Of a stretch of DNA of 64,000 nucleotides, positions 61,590 to 64,000 are shown piece by piece (position 1 is the first letter of the stretch; every line of letters begins with the position of its first letter). Below the pieces are notes generated by a model. The model saw only the letters and a list, made by a program, of their open reading frames with translations. It ran no database searches and was not told where the DNA came from. Origin of the DNA: Cordilura impudica. Taxonomy: Eukaryota > Arthropoda > Insecta > Diptera > Scathophagidae. The stretch is taken from the NCBI GenBank assembly GCA_963682025.1, contig OY821520.1, forward strand, positions 84,919,965 to 84,983,964, given 5' to 3'. Made by a program: the position numbers and the translations under genes.

Positions 61590-61740
61590 ATTCTTTATTC
61601 TTGATGAATTTCTTCGCCGATACCATGGATTCACCACTAAACACCAAAAAATAAACAACATTCAAAGAAATACATTTTACCAGGTAAATCCGCCCCGTAA
61701 ACAATAAAGGTTATTCTACGTTTTTTTGAGAATTAAACTT
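61590..61740 (+). mobile_element. mariner-like transposase fragment
   Basis: DEFLRRYHGFTTKHQKINN is a decayed version of the mariner 'DEsWihhYtPEtK' block; the same block occurs at 62700. Confidence 0.4.
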
Positions 61741-62016
61741 GCTACAAAAAGTATCGGTAATCGGTATACTTGCAGATGAAAATTTTGAATATAAATAGAA
61801 ATATTAATAAGAAATTTCGAATTACAAAGTTTTACCATTGACACATTAGGAATATTACTTGTTTTTCAAAAAAAAAAAATTACGCATTATTTCTTTGTGT
61901 AACAAACTTGTTTGTATAAAGTTGATTTAATTATATTTCTATTGGAAAATCGGTACTAACGACCGAAAAATTATCCTAAAGCTTAGAAATGGCGTAAACC
62001 TTTTCGTGAAATAACT

Positions 62017-62263
62017 TTGATCAAATGCAGAAGCCAATCACCAATGCAGAACGTCGATCAAAATTACAAATCCACCAATTCAATTTTGTCAAAACATCGT
62101 TGTGGTCGCCCCTCTAAAATAACTGAGCGTGAAAAGCGAACTATTTTGGCATCAGCAAAACAGAATTCCAGAATTTCTGCTTCTATGAAGATACCGTTTA
62201 CAAAATATGAAAAAAGTCTGACTATCACGACCAAAGCCATTCATTTCCGATGTCAATACAAAT
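62017..62263 (+). mobile_element. Tc1-like transposase N-terminal fragment
   Basis: The frame holds CGRPSKITEREKRTILASAK and QNSRISAS, the second helix-turn-helix and GRP motif of Tc1 transposases. It stops where the next repeat begins. Confidence 0.5.
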
Positions 62264-62695
62264 AAGTAAGAGTTAAATTCGGCTACGCCGAATCTTTGAC
62301 ACCATTTACCCGAGTTTTACGTTTACACCATTTATAACAAATATAAACAAAATAATTGAAAAAGTTAACAATTTGTTAAACTTTATACTAAATAACTACA
62401 ACAAACACACTTAATTTGAAAGCTGTCTCCATATATTATACCATATCCTGGCACAATGATGCCCGATTTACCCTAGTTCAAATACCAACCTGTTCGAAAT
62501 AATGACAAACCATATTATCCTAAGTTTACCCACGTAAACTTGTATGAGTATGATTTTAACACACAGACGGACATCGCTATATCGACTCGAGTTGTTATAA
62601 GAATCAAGAGTATTGTATATACTTTATTGGGTCGCAAATTTATTTTTCGATGTGTTATAAACGGAATGACAAACTGATGTATACCCTCTGCACCG
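62264..62695. repeat. Repeat with ATTCGGC/GCCGAAT hairpin end
   Basis: It starts AGTAAGAGTTAAATTCGGCT, like 31757. It ends near TATACCCTCTGCACCGTGC. The interior has CAGACGGACATCGCTATATC, shared with the palindrome family. Non-coding. Confidence 0.5.
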
Positions 62696-63100
62696 TGCGA
62701 TTCTGAGGAATTTTTTGATGAAACATGGATTCACCATTAAACACCAAAAATTAAACAATCAAAGCAAAGTTATGACCACGATTTTTGGGATACAAAAAAG
62801 GCCCCATTTAGTTTTCCATCAAGATAATGTTCGAGTGCAAATACACAAGTTGAAGTTCTAATTGTTGCCGCATCTACCGTATTCCACAGATTGGATCCTA
62901 GTGACTTTTTCTGTTTCAAAATTTATCGAAATTGCACGGCGGAAAAGGATTCGAATATAATGAGGAGGTTATTTCTGCAACAGGAGCCTATTTTTTTGGA
63001 CTTTTAGAAATATTACTTTGCGGAGGGCTTAACAATGTTGGATAATCGTTGGACGACATGTATCGAGCAAAATGGAGATTATGTTAAAAAAATTAATATT
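62696..63100 (+). mobile_element. mariner-like transposase C-terminal fragment
   Basis: Pieces resembling FHQDN, LLPHLPYSTDW, SDFFCFKIYRN and FAEGLTMLDNRWTTCIEQNG-DYVKK match the end of mariner transposases. Frameshifted. Confidence 0.6.
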
Positions 63101-63357
63101 GTGTTTTTCTATGCTTTTGTAAAGACTTATTGACTTCTTTAAAGATGTTTTATCTAGTAAGTGAAATGTAAAACTTTTGTGAATTCAAAATACTTATATT
63201 GAAAGGTGACTAAACTTGGCGGGTTTATCGATTACGCAATTAATGTTGGTAGTACTGTCTTTGACATCTGAGCCAAATTTCATATAAATATTTTTATTGG
63301 CTCAATAGTGGTGCTCTTTTATGTAAACAACTAAAATTGAATTAGGCGGTTTCGACA

Positions 63358-64000
63358 ATGTCTGATTGTGTTGCACAAAGAAGTTGTATAAAATTTTCTG
63401 TGCGGAAAGAAATTTCTGCTGTAGAAACGTTAAGGATGATACAGAAAGCCTTCGGTGGCCGACTTACGTCGATAAAGAAAATGTTTACAAGTGCTACAAA
63501 TACACAGTTCCAAAAAGGCAGAGAAATAGTTGAAGACAAAGAGCGCCCCGGACGATAAAAAACATCAACTGATGAACAACGTGCACAAGTAACTGAAAGA
63601 TTTGATGCTACAAAATGGTCGAATCATAATTCGAGATCTTGCTTATCCTGTTGGCGGTTCGAAAAGATTAGTCAATTCAATTTTAAAAAATATTTTGGGC
63701 CTCAAACACTTCAAATCTCGATTGGTTCCAACATTTTTGGGAAAAGAGCATCACATTAATTTTTATGAAACAATAATTTCAGGCTACCGCAATGAAATGA
63801 AACGCGTCAGGTATGCCTACAACCCTGAAACATCCTCCCGATCAAGCGAATGTCGTGCAAGACCGAAATGATCACGCCAAAATCGTTAAATATATCATGG
63901 TCATGTTAACAGTTTTCTTCGAATATCGTGCATCGTTTGCTTGAAAGTATTTGTTAAAAAGATGGCAGAATACTCTTGGGTTTGCACTGCATTGGTTCGT
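63358..64000 (+). mobile_element. mariner-like transposase, N-terminal part, runs off the window
   Basis: The frame 63358-63558 (AQRSCIKFSVRKEISAVETL, FQKGREIVEDKERPGR) is the mariner helix-turn-helix region. After a stop, NGRIIIRDLAYPVGGS and a decayed linker follow. The DDD part is outside the window or lost. Confidence 0.65.

Noticed and set aside
61519..61704. Upstream ADAMTS exon on the minus strand
   Set aside because: The frame lacks the cysteine pattern and flanking splice sites, and overlaps a mariner-like fragment on the other strand.

Overview
The window looks like nuclear DNA of a higher fly, probably a calyptrate (blowfly- or housefly-like). It is strongly AT-rich, its genes have short GT-AG introns, two genes match Drosophila genes I know (waclaw and bobby sox), and the space between genes is packed with Tc1/mariner, Helitron, LINE, SINE and MITE-like sequence. 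The organism is an inference; no single marker settles it.

Four host genes can be supported. (1) 33-5160, minus: a C2H2 zinc-finger gene running off the left edge. It is made of at least nine exons joined by phase-0 introns, several of which cut a zinc finger exactly after its C-x2-C half. (2) 7179-9395, plus: the mitochondrial translation GTPase GUF1/LepA (waclaw), five exons, complete at 652 aa. (3) 35167-41569, plus: an HMG-box protein of the bobby sox (BBX) type, three coding exons, 901 aa. The intron inside its HMG box is 3.6 kb because one nested Tc1-like insertion occupies about 95% of it. (4) 53515-57244, minus: the 3' five exons of an ADAMTS-family secreted protein (cysteine-rich domain, spacer, two C-terminal thrombospondin repeats); the catalytic part lies beyond the window.

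Everything else is mostly mobile DNA. 9.5-27 kb holds a decayed unclassified element gene, LINE fragments, Tc1 remnants, Helitrons and a tRNA-like SINE. 27-31 kb holds several copies of a non-coding repeat with a 24-bp perfect palindrome near one end, two of them forming a 1.4-kb inverted pair. 43-51 kb holds three MITE-like elements with long terminal inverted repeats and a large unclassified transposon-like remnant. 51.4-53.1 kb is an almost intact Tc3-like element with doubled terminal repeats. The ADAMTS introns and upstream flank (54.9-64 kb) carry nested MITEs, Tc1/mariner remnants, and a palindrome repeat broken by a LINE (with a 13-bp target duplication) and by a Helitron.

The genes are unrelated in function and share no operon-like logic. 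The most distinctive host feature is the modular zinc-finger exon array. The most informative mobile-DNA evidence is a set of paralogous empty sites that fix element boundaries and insertion order. No rRNA, CRISPR, convincing tRNA or viral gene was seen.
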